In this document: in pieces, positions 22,694-32,040 of the stretch | Layout: the number at the start of each line of letters is the position of its first letter | Position numbering within the stretch: position 1 is the first letter of the stretch | NCBI GenBank assembly: GCA_008931825.1 | Contig: QXVZ01012445.1 | Location: 1 to 32,040 of the forward strand | Length of the DNA stretch: 32,040 nucleotides | Direction: 5' to 3' | Origin: Phallusia fumigata | Lineage: Eukaryota; Chordata; Ascidiacea; Phlebobranchia; Ascidiidae | Position numbers and translations under genes: made by a program | Notes under the pieces: generated by a model | What the model was told of the DNA's origin: nothing | Database searches by the model: none | What the model saw: the letters and a program-made list of their open reading frames with translations, nothing else

Positions 22694-25600
22694 GTCGCCT
22701 ACAACGGTAAACACATGTACTTACTTACTGCCAAGGTTGTAACAAAAATTGATTTAGGGGAGAGGAAAATATTATTAAAACATGTAGATAAAAACAGGCT
22801 TCTCTTAAACTTTCGCACTTCGTTTTTTCCTCTTTTGTGGTACACTCCTAACCTTCTATGTTTCCAACAATGAAAGCATAGTCCGATAATTCCTAAACCT
22901 AAAATACACTTTTCTGTTTCATTGGACTTCCAAGCCATTGCAAAACAAAGTCTACTTTGATCTAGGAGCCAGCTTGCCTCGATCTTGCTTACATTTCCTC
23001 TCGGCACTCCACAACTCAAGGTCAAAGTTCAACTGGATCTAATGACCTCTGCCCTTGGGGAAAAATGCGTGACGGGCGACGTTGGTTCTGCATTGGACGT
23101 GACTGAGGCTTGACGCGAATCGGTGTCAAATTTATGGTTAGATTCGATTTCAAAGCTTTGTGAAGTGACCTCGGGTTACGTGTCATATGCGTCAGGACGG
23201 AATCAGACAGTTTAGGTCGACGGCGAGGCATTTCCGTGGAGAAATCATTGCAAATTTGACACCTCCCATGATTCCCAACATATGGCTCACTCCCCTCAGG
23301 CACGCCTTCGACGCACTGTGCCACGTGAGCGTTGTAATGAGAGACCGAGGTGCTTGTGATGTGATGTTGTCAAATGTGAAAATTGGTATGTACTAAAACC
23401 TCATTCATTCCCTTTTGAGATTGGATGTGGTAAACCCTATGTGAACTATACATGGCCCAGTTTGAATGACTCATAACGTCAATGTTCCCAAGTATAAATA
23501 AAATACAAAAATACGTCAACAATGTACGCGGCGCATCTTAGTTACTTCCAAAACTGTTTAAGTAAAAAAGCAAGAAACAACAGATCAAGCAATGCGAAAC
23601 TCCTGGCAGACGCGGCTTTGTTTAGCCATGTTTAACTTCAGGTTTCTATCAAAGCGTGGTTTGAACAACAAAATGCTACAATGATTACATAGGAATTGCG
23701 CCCTAGGGTTTGCCACAAACTGTAGTCGCAAAAACAGTAAACAAGCAACAATTAAATTCAATGCGCGCAATATTTCCTGGTTTTAAAAACGTTTTACGTT
23801 CTCGTATATATTTGGGGGCATTTAGTTTGAGCATGTCCGGCATAGGAAAATAGAATAACAACACTTATTACCGATTTTTCCTCAACATAAATTACTTTGT
23901 ACAGTTACAAAATGGTACTATTAATACATAGAAAAGTTAATATACCACTTGTGCTTGTCCACCACAAAAAGCCACCTACGTCGCAATGTGCCAATCACAG
24001 CAACGAAAGAAGATATTGTGAGTGTGCAAACCGTCATTACCCCTTTTTTCAAACCTTATCAAAGCAAGGTACGAGATCAGGGAAAACTCGCACAAACCGG
24101 ATTCATCCAGTCTAAACTGGCTGGCTATTCGTGCACAGTCGACCATGGCCCTGAAACCGCAGTCTGTTAAAGGCTTTCTTTGTTTATTGCACGTCTGGCG
24201 CCGTAGTTACCATGAAGGCATACAACCAGTTCTTGAGTGAAAAATAAACAAACGTACCATAGTTTTAAAAAAACAAATGACAATAAAAAAGGGTGATAAG
24301 TTGAAGTAAGGTCACTCATGTGCCAGCAACCAAGCCCCCTTTCCGCAAAAAAAAACAGTCAGGGCTAATAGTATGTTTGCATATAATGGGTTTAGTTGGC
24401 TTTTAGGGTGCTTCGTTTCGTGGAAAAGGTTCGCGACTATCCTAAAACCAGCAAAGTTCAAGAGATATACGATGCGGTCGGTTGTCACACCAATGACAGT
24501 GAAAGGAAGTCATCGACTGTTGAAAACTTCGAGAGAAATACATAACGCCGAACTTTGTTTTGAGACTAAGTAGCTACAACAACAAGGCCGTCGCACGCAA
24601 CGATATTTTTAAACTTGCTATTTGAAAACATATCTGCCGCGCATTTCAATTGCTTGGAATCACACGGGACAAACCCAAGACCTTGGGGTGAGGTCAAGTC
24701 TGAACATGGCGAAACATAATTTGAATAATAATGTGACTAATGTTTTGAAAACATATACACCGCGAACAACAATTCCTGGGCGGAACAATACGCAACACCT
24801 TGCGGGAAAATGCCAAATGTGGTCACTCATTGAAAACCAATTTTTAAATGTACCCGACTAAAAACCCCCTACCCTTATTTTAGACTTTTTTAGTAAAGCA
24901 TGTGGCGGAACATAACATCCTGTCTCGCGGAGAATTATGTCATAAGCCAATGTGGTTATATTTTGACGTTGATTTGCCTACTAGCTATGAAATGCTTACA
25001 TCAACGGAAGTTTTAGCATACAAATATAATCTGGTTTGATATTTATGTCATCAGTAACTTGGTACTTAAACATTAACGCCTAACTAATCAACAACCCGGC
25101 ATTTTAAACGTACATTGCACCTAATACAAGGTGAAAAATCCAAACAGCAATCACTAACACATTTAGTCGACAACGCCTTAACCCAAGTCAAGATTTTCCC
25201 ATGCAAGATCAAAGAACAGATCACGTTGTGGCAGCCAAAGTTGGGCGGGGCCGTTTTGACAAAAAAACGATAATCGTTACAGGGTTGGGGCTGTCACGAA
25301 ACCCATGACCGAAGATTCAGGGCGTAAAACGGTTTGTCACACCCCTTATTGTCTGCGCAGTCAGCCAAAGATTGGTTCTATTTGTGTTGATGGACGAGTA
25401 GTGTCGGACTATCAGTTGTAAAAATCAAGGCAAACAAATCTTGCCACTGCCCTCACAGAAGCGGCCAGTCGGGGCCCTTTGTGATAGAAACTTTTCCAAC
25501 ATAACAACGTCGAGTGTGGGGGAAAATTAACTAAACGTATTTGTACCGTGGTCAGTTTTACATGATTGGACGGTTACATCCACGCTAAAAGCGGGTTTCT

Positions 25601-26570
25601 AAACCATGTCTGTGTAGTCAACCGAAGTAAACGTTTTACAAAACTGTTAGGAGTGAGAAAAATTAGCTCAAGAATTGGATCCTTAAAAAAACATTCAGAG
25701 TTTCTCGTTTAGTTTCTCGTTTAGTGTAAGTGTTAAGACAGTTAAGATTTAAATTTTCTGTCAAGACGACGAAAGCGGCGAATAACCGAACATGTTGGCT
25801 AAAAACAATCTTACTTGCCCCATGCCGAAAACGTCCAATTTCCCCAAAGCCGAAACCCACAAACCCAAAACACCGTAAGCCCTTACGCAAAGAAATCAGG
25901 CCGGAAAACATATCAGATCCTAGCAGATACCGCGATGCATCAGCTGCAGTGCAGGCACGCTTAAGCTCTGTGCGTCATCAGCCGTCGATCTGTTTTGGGG
26001 TAAACAATTTGTTAACTTTCAATGGAGCTTAGCCCCTGAAGTGAGTTTCCTACGTCTCGTGATTTTCGTCCGCGAATGCATCATTTCCGAAGAAAGTGTA
26101 TACATAGAACTTTGAATATGTAATTGGGAGTTTGCGGTTAGACCTGCGCAAGTTCAAAACCGGCAATTTGCTTAATAGGTCATAAAATTCGGGCGTTAAA
26201 ACACGTAGGGGGCTCAATTAGGAACTGTCACGAAAATCCAAAGTTAGGCAGGAATACCACAGCTAACATATTGTTTTCCGCATGCAACGAATTTAATAAA
26301 ACATTCTGTTAACCGGTCAGGAAATGTACACACCAAAGCATTTAATTTTGATGAATAAAGCAACAAAACACGTATCTGTTGTTTAGACAGATTTTCCTTT
26401 CTACATTTGGTATTTTTTTGACTCGTTAAATAGGCTAATGCCATCTGTGTGCAAGTTGTTGCGTAGAAAGGGACGCTATACTTCAATTTTTGCGCCTTAA
26501 GGGTGAATCAAGCACTGATGATACCACAGAGCGTGGTTTTGAACGTTCGTTTTCAGCGGTGGTATTTTGA

Positions 26571-26897
26571 GAACAGTTTAGGCTGGATTATAACTAACAA
26601 TCTTTTGAAACGACAATTTGTGTTGTACTTAATACATGCCACTGACAACTTTTCCGATATTTTGCCTTTGTCGTTTCTACAAATTATGTCTTACTTTCTT
26701 GCAGACAATTTCACACAACCTTGCGAGGACAGTNGAACAGTTTAGGCTGGATTATAACTAACAATCTTTTGAAACGACAATTTGTGTTGTACTTAATACA
26801 TGCCACTGACAACTTTTCCGATATTTTGCCTTTGTCGTTTCTACAAATTATGTCTTACTTTCTTGCAGACAATTTCACACAACCTTGCGAGGACAGT
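26571..26897. repeat. 163-bp direct repeat around a single N (probable assembly artefact)
   Basis: 26571-26733 and 26735-26897 read the same, separated only by N at 26734, as at 22572. Open frames seen across this place are products of the duplication. Confidence 0.85.
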
Positions 26898-27368
26898 TTG
26901 CTTGGTGATGTTCATGCTATTTTTACAAGAAAAATGCGCAACGTGAAATTATGAACGTAATCTTACTTGGCCGACGCTTCGCCGAAAACTTGATTGATGA
27001 TGGGAAAACAACATCAAATCTCCGAGTCGAATGTTTTTAAACGGCTGGAGAGGAAATCTAAACACAATGCACGTAAAAAGTAAATGTTAAACCCCCCGAA
27101 CGCACAACTTTTGGCAGATTTCCAATGCGATTAACATTGTAAGGGGCGAAGACAGAGTTTTGCAAAACCGATCATTGTAACAAAAATATAGCTGTGCATT
27201 TCAATTTAACAAATTGTACGTCCAGGGCCCAGGCGACTGCATGAAGTACATGTTATTGTTTGTGTTTTTTGTTAAATTTTGCGGTTTTCGGATTGAATGT
27301 CGCCTAAAGAAATGACTCTTTCTCACACAAAACAAAAATAGTTGTGGGGTGCACAGAAAAAAAATCAA

Positions 27369-27428
27369 AAGCCTACGACACCCGGTATTCCCAGGCGGTC
27401 ACCCATCCAAGTACTGACCGGGCCCGAC
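27369..27428 (-). rRNA. 5S ribosomal RNA, 3' half only, cut at an N
   Basis: Matches the 3' half of the complete 5S genes base for base for 58 nt, ending exactly at the single N at 27429. The bases just outside its 3' end (ATCAAAAG on the plus strand) are the same as next to the copy at 27587. Sequence right of the N is not 5S. This is either a truncated gene copy or, more likely, a contig that stopped inside a 5S repeat. Confidence 0.85.
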
Positions 27429-27584
27429 NTAACGGGCAATTAAAGTTTACCAATCATTAAATGCTTTTTTTACAAGACCGACCTTAAAATAATTAGATTT
27501 TGGTGAAAATTTTCATCATTCTAAAATTACGTGTAAGTGTTTTTTTGCGAAAGTGTTAAAGAATATAACTATGGCACGAAGATC

Positions 27585-27588
27585 AAAA
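27585..27588 (-). terminator. Pol III T-run of the first complete 5S gene
   Basis: TTTT on the minus strand directly after the 5S terminal stem. Confidence 0.8.
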
Positions 27589-27706
27589 GCCTACGACACC
27601 CGGTATTCCCAGGCGGTCACCCATCCAAGTACTGACCGGGCCCGACGTTGCTTAACTTCCCAGATCGGACGAGATGGGGTGTTCTCAACGTGGTATGGTC
27701 GTAGGC
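27587..27706 (-). rRNA. 5S ribosomal RNA, complete copy
   Basis: The minus strand begins GCCTACGACCATACCACG and ends with GGGAATACCGGGTGTCGTAGGC then TTTT. The terminal stem closes perfectly (GCCTACGAC with GTCGTAGGC), and the GTACTTGGATGGGTGACCGC stretch typical of animal 5S is intact. The body is 118 nt plus U residues, the usual size. The internal promoter for TFIIIA/TFIIIC lies within the gene at roughly 27610-27657 by analogy with other animals. A run of four T on the minus strand (27585-27588) is a standard Pol III stop. A TATA-like stretch sits 25-34 nt upstream. The sequence is identical, as far as I can read, to the copy at 29374-29493. Confidence 0.97.
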
Positions 27707-27730
27707 GATAGAGCGCTCGAATAAACACAT

Positions 27731-27740
27731 TATAAATTTA
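27731..27740 (-). promoter_or_regulatory. TATA-like element upstream of the first complete 5S gene
   Basis: TAAATTTATA on the minus strand at about -25 to -34. An A/T box in this position is known to support 5S transcription in several invertebrates, fungi and plants. The second copy has a similar box at the same distance, which is why I list it. Confidence 0.5.
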
Positions 27741-28202
27741 TTTACCTTTCGTCACTCAAATCTTTTCATGAGCGATTGAAATGTTTTATTCTAGTTAATA
27801 GGATTTGTTTAGGCTAGGTCCTGTGGTTAAATTGAAAAAAAACTTACGTTTTATTTAACAACAGGATTGTCGGTATCTGCGCGAAAACAATACAAGTATA
27901 GAGAGTAAATGCTAGAAGAAATGAGATAAAACAATCAAATTGCAAATCACAGCTAAAAACTGAAAAAAAAAAACAGTTCTGTGCTCTAAACTCCAACTAG
28001 AATGCACAGGTAGTCTTGACGTAATACATTTTTCCATTGTTTTAAAACACTCGTTGGACTTTCGTTTTTTTGTCGAGCGAATAAACTACTTGGGCAATTT
28101 GCTTACAATCCTTTGTTCTGTATTTTTCTGCACATTGACGTTTCTCTAGCGCTGTCAAGCGGATGCATGCTTGCAGTAGTTGTTTTAAAAGTTACGGGAA
28201 GT

Positions 28203-28232
28203 TCAAATTTAAATTTAAATTCAAATTTAAAT
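28203..28232. repeat. AT-rich simple repeat
   Basis: Alternating TTCAAATTTAAA-type units form a short near-palindromic tract. Confidence 0.6.
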
Positions 28233-28429
28233 AGTATAAACCACATACAAAACACAAAAATTTTTACCAAAGTGGATCCGAGTCTTAAATTAAACATCCG
28301 GCTATATGTGACCCGCGCGGTGATAACGCAATTAACTGCCGACCGAGGCAAAGGTTCTACAAACTGGGAAAAGCGAGCATATCGAATTTCTAAAATAGAT
28401 TCCTGATACCGATTTAATTTTCTGTGGCG

Positions 28430-28723
28430 CAGGGGTGTGCAACCTTTTTTACGGGAGGGCCAAGTACAACCAGCCGCATCAGACCGCGGGCCGCACCTCT
28501 GTTCAACACAGTTGGATTTGTGTTATTGCATATCAAGGGAGAACATTCCGTTTACAACAGAATTTCGCTTCCGTTGTTCACTTTACCATCCTAGCAGCAT
28601 TGTTACACCAAATAATTTAGTTTCGGTGCATAAAAAGAAGTCTTGCACTGAAAACGTTTCACGGGCAGCACTCCTTTTTCGCGGAGGGCATTTGACCTGC
28701 GGGTCACAGGTTGCACACCCTTG
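28430..28723. mobile_element. hAT-like TIR element, 294 bp, between the 5S genes
   Basis: Ends CAGGGGTGTGCAACCT and AGGTTGCACACCCTTG are inverse copies with one mismatch, and the interior has the GCGGGCCGCA-type sequence often seen in such elements. I see no matching 8-bp flanks (CTGTGGCG versus ATCTAGTA), so either the ends are slightly off or the flanks have diverged. Confidence 0.6.
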
Positions 28724-29371
28724 ATCTAGTAATCGCTTAGGTTAATTTACAGGACATTATAAGTACTCCGTGTCAAAGAACCAGTCACTTAACTCGTTTC
28801 AAAGTGTGAATTACAAATTTTGTTTTTCACACAGAATGCAGAAAAGGCTAAATAATGTGCGACCAAGGAACAAAACAACACGCCTTTTCACACGGTTAAA
28901 GTATTAAAAACAACTTTCTAGAATTTGCGTTAGTTCGCCATACACATTTCGGGACAGGGGTGTCCGGCTTTTTGCAAGTGACTTTAAGAGAGTCGCTACC
29001 GACAAAAGGTTTAAGAACCCATGCACTTTGACATCTGTTTGAGTTTACAACTGCACAAATCGACGCCACTTTATTAATGTGTACAAAGCCTACACCCATT
29101 TACATGCACTTCAAGGTTTTAAAGAACGTCACCGGTTGTGCGCATTACATTGAAAATAGCAGTTTTGTGAATAAGATACAAGGGCATGACGAGGTAACCT
29201 GCAAGAATTGCCTGCGATTTAAGCCGCCCATCGCATAACTCCTTTCAATAAAAATGATTACTAATTCGCAGGAAAACTGTATTGTTTGAGATGCATAACG
29301 CTAAAGCATCTCACGTTATGTTATCCATCTGTTATGCTAATGCCACATTGTGTAAAAATAAAGTTTAGCGC

Positions 29372-29375
29372 AAAA
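29372..29375 (-). terminator. Pol III T-run of the second complete 5S gene
   Basis: TTTT on the minus strand directly after the 5S terminal stem. Confidence 0.8.
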
Positions 29376-29493
29376 GCCTACGACACCCGGTATTCCCAGG
29401 CGGTCACCCATCCAAGTACTGACCGGGCCCGACGTTGCTTAACTTCCCAGATCGGACGAGATGGGGTGTTCTCAACGTGGTATGGTCGTAGGC
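29374..29493 (-). rRNA. 5S ribosomal RNA, second complete copy
   Basis: Same sequence as the copy at 27587-27706, same strand, about 1.79 kb away. It also ends in TTTT on the minus strand (29372-29375) and has a TATA-like stretch about 23-31 nt upstream. Apart from the downstream A-run on the plus strand and the TATA-like region, flanks of the two copies look unrelated, so the spacer is not a simple recent tandem unit. Confidence 0.97.
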
Positions 29494-29515
29494 AACTGCT
29501 GGAGAGAAATGACCG

Positions 29516-29524
29516 TTTATAAAT
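29516..29524 (-). promoter_or_regulatory. TATA-like element upstream of the second complete 5S gene
   Basis: ATTTATAAA on the minus strand at about -23 to -31, matching in place the box before the other complete 5S gene. Confidence 0.5.
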
Positions 29525-30694
29525 AACATGGCGTTTCGTTTGTTATTTATTTCGAAATGTTTTTCGGTAAGTGGAACAGAATGCGTTATATGTGCAATGG
29601 TCCTCTTTCGAGCTCCATTGCAGTACCATTGAGTCAATTTATGTGTTTTTTCATTTTCATCCAAGGACGCATCGTGTTTGCTGTTTAGCGAAACACAAGG
29701 CCAGTAAGCACGATTGAAACCCTCAACCTTGCGAGAACAATACGATCGCACTATCCTGCCCGTCATCTTCGCGGTTACGTTTAAATGGTTGTCCGAAATC
29801 ATACTTTTAATGATCTGGTAATGTTCGACATAAAAACAACATTATTCAAGAGAATACATTGACGCCAAAATATAACAAAGACGTTTAAAGTATTTAGGAC
29901 ATGGAAATTGGCTTCATTCCAACACAAATCAAATATAACCTCGAATTGACCAAAAACAAAAATCAACAACATTTAAACGGTTTTCGGTTTTGGATTCGCC
30001 CCAAATTGCATTTCCCACTTATAGTTTGACTTGCTCTATATATAACGGCAAAAGTAGCAGTTTTTCTGTGGTTAAGGGATCACCAATTATCGGATTTAGA
30101 TAGGATCAATGGGATATAAGCATTTGGTGTCACGCAATTTTAAAGCACCGCAGTGTTTTCACAACATACTGTGTTCCACAATTTTATTATCAAACAAGTT
30201 GACCGCCCATGGACTGATCCAGGAATTATGGCCGGGGGTGGTCAACAGATAAAATTAGCAGGTTTAAAGTTTTGGTGAACCGGTGGAAAACGGAAAAGTA
30301 TTTCATGGCATAGACTATTTTAGGAAACATGTTTTGAACAAGTAATAACCGTTCGGTTTTTGTTTCAAATGAAAGTGTTATTCTTTAACATTAAACACGT
30401 ATAACGCCGGAATGTTAAACACGATTTGGGCAATCAAGCGTGGCAATAAATGCAGATGTTAATTGCAGATTTTTTTTATTAAACGCCAGTTTCACTTTGC
30501 ATAGAACATATAGATCGTTATAACGTTTATAACAATATCTGCACCAGTTTACCGCTCAGTGCTCGTTCCCGCTTTGTAGAGTGCAAAGTTATGCATGACA
30601 TATACATATACTTACAAGGGCTGTGCAGGTAATCCGGTTCCAAAGCTTTTTAGGTGATAAAAGATACAATGAAATCTTTTTGACACTCCGTCTG

Positions 30695-30900
30695 TCATAT
30701 GTCGCTCGTTGCAGCTCCAATTAGCTTAGGCATTAAAAATGCAAGGTAATCATCGCAGCCGAAACGCTGTACAGGAACTGTACCGCGCTCGTAAACACCG
30801 CAGGTAAAGGGGCTTACTCCGCCGCCACGCGTAGAATTGGGACAAAACACAGGCACAAGCCACTGTTCGACACCTACTTCGTTCACTTCTTCGGTATAAG
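30695..30900 (-). CDS. Possible terminal coding exon, unknown protein
   Basis: On the minus strand an AG at 30901-30902 is followed by 206 nt that stay open to TGA at 30695, reading TEEVNEVGVEQWLVPVFCPN then a Gly-rich, Cys-containing stretch and a hydrophobic end. The composition looks protein-like and is richer in G+C than the surroundings. Against it: the pyrimidine tract before the AG is poor, there is no AATAAA soon after, and on the plus strand the same DNA holds an ATG with a GTAAT donor (30699 onwards), so the strand is not sure. I do not recognise the family. Confidence 0.22.
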
Positions 30901-32040
30901 CTTACTAATGATGTTTCGTCACTCAAGTTTCGGGATGGCGTGGCTAAATTAGTTTCGACGACAAGAAAAAACTCCGCCCGGGAGGGCTGTAATTGTGAAG
31001 TTCACAAACGGGTTTGATATTAATAGAAAGTCGATTCATAAACGCGTTACAGTTAAACCTATTGTGTGATGGGAATACTGCGTAATTCGATTGTTCGGCA
31101 AAATTCCCAAACAAACGAAAATGTCCCCAGGGTAAACAAAGTACCTAACAAAAGAATTTTTGACGTTTGAGCAACAGAAATCGACATTTCCGGAAGAAAA
31201 GTAACATACAGGACGTCGTCAAATAAGATGTGAAATTTCATTTGGCTAATTGGATACACATTATATTTTCTTGCGGTTTAACTGCAAAAAAGTGCTGAAA
31301 ACCAAAATGTGTTAAGCCTATAAGGAGGTTTAACAAAACCCGAAAACAAGTTTATCACTCATTTTCCCGAAGATTACAAAATATCCCCTACTAAGCAATC
31401 TGACAACCTCTTTACATTCAATCTTGCTCAGCCTGATCAAAAACCCATTTGTCTGTCATTGGTGGGAGCGTAGGGGAGCGTCATCGTCACGCGCTACTTG
31501 GGATGAAATATTTTCCGGTATCTTGTTGACTGCCAATTAGGTATGGGAAAAACTGCGGAGGCGGAGAAAGTGAAACGTCACCAAGATTTTCCAAAACATC
31601 GGGGTTATTTCGGGTCAACTTCGAATTATAATGTTGCGTTTACGACGTTATAACGAAACAAGTTGGCGTTAGATTAATTTAATTAAGCATCAACATTACC
31701 CACACCAACAATGCTTTTCGTGTCAAATTTATGAACGGTGGTGTTGCACAATTACAAGAGGCGCGCTAAAGTGGTTTCAGAAAATAATAGTTGTGTTCTG
31801 TCTTTGCTTCTTAGATTGCGCTAACTTGATTATTTGTGTACTTGTATACGCGCGTGACATTTAAAACGTAATCTATAAAAAATGACGAAAGTAGTACGTT
31901 TAACAAGCCACAAAAAAGTGGATACAGTTAATGCCCGTGTACAAAAATCGAGCAAACAGCGTGGCGAGTTTTTGCAATCCGTAATTCAATGCCCAAAACG
32001 CTAAAAGAGTAACTGTGGTGCCATTTAGACTCATCACTAA

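Larger units (their letters stand above)
18847..27368. other. 8.5 kb without a supported gene
   Basis: The first 200 nt hold the 5' untranslated region and promoter of the GNAT gene. Beyond that, open frames are short, overlap on both strands and show no domain I know. The region is visibly richer in CpG than 1-16.5 kb. It may be regulatory or spacer DNA. Two assembly duplications lie within it. Confidence 0.5.
29494..32040. other. Right flank, no confident gene
   Basis: Unique-looking, CpG-containing sequence without long open frames, except the weak candidate exon at 30695-30900. Confidence 0.5.

Noticed and set aside
22699-23324. Two adjoining minus-strand open frames with a hydrophobic stretch
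   Set aside because: No recognisable family, and no consistent splice signals.
25663-26032. Lys/Pro-rich frame on plus and Phe/Gly-rich frame on minus
   Set aside because: Mirror frames of the same biased sequence; no start or splice support.
26503-26954. Repeated open frames around the N at 26734
   Set aside because: Created by the duplicated contig overlap.
29404-29802. 132-codon minus-strand frame
   Set aside because: Its end runs through the 5S rRNA gene, so it is not a protein gene.
1-32040. CRISPR array, operon or phage-like system
   Set aside because: Spliced genes, Pol III 5S genes and animal transposons show eukaryotic nuclear DNA; the tandem repeats are long, degenerate and have no spacers.

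Overview
The window is nuclear DNA of an invertebrate animal. It has short spliced exons with GT..AG introns, two adjacent BTB-BACK-Kelch genes, metazoan-type 5S rRNA genes and many small non-autonomous DNA transposons. Base composition (AT-rich, with CpG-poor and CpG-rich blocks) and compact introns would fit a tunicate such as Ciona, but that assignment is inference and no sequence here proves it.

Layout. (1) 182-4072, minus strand: Kelch-like gene A, read from its start codon through nine coding exons (391 codons); the rest of its Kelch propeller lies left of the window. (2) 4073-6995: intergenic, holding one element with terminal inverted repeats (TIRs) and TA flanks (about 4291-4694), one 937-bp hAT-type element (5377-6313) and a perfect 17-bp hairpin. 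(3) 7083-14489, minus strand: Kelch-like gene B, a paralogue of A with the same exon plan, complete to its stop codon and followed by an AATAAA signal; only its short first coding exon was not found. Its introns carry a 136-bp hAT MITE and arrays of a ~129-bp tandem repeat; a further, oppositely oriented array lies just upstream of the first identified exon. (4) 17303-18846, minus strand: a three-exon GNAT-fold N-acetyltransferase gene of 334 codons, complete, starting with an 8-nt coding exon. (5) 18847-27368: a long stretch with no supported gene, rich in CpG, with two places where the assembly repeats itself around a single N. (6) 27369-29493, minus strand: two complete 5S rRNA genes and a 5S fragment cut by an N. 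(7) 29494-32040: no confident gene; one possible terminal exon (30695-30900, minus).

How the genes relate. The Kelch pair is a local duplication: exon lengths match almost exactly, and the BTB/BACK part is better conserved than the Kelch part. That is what is expected if both still bind the same E3 ligase scaffold (Cullin-3, known for the family) but recognise different substrates (inference). The GNAT gene and the 5S genes are unrelated to them. By eye, CpG is scarce across the Kelch genes and common from about 17 kb rightwards, which may mark a border between a germline-methylated and an unmethylated domain.

I did not find a clear novel multi-gene system. The most unusual structural feature is the set of oppositely oriented ~129-bp tandem arrays in and beside gene B.
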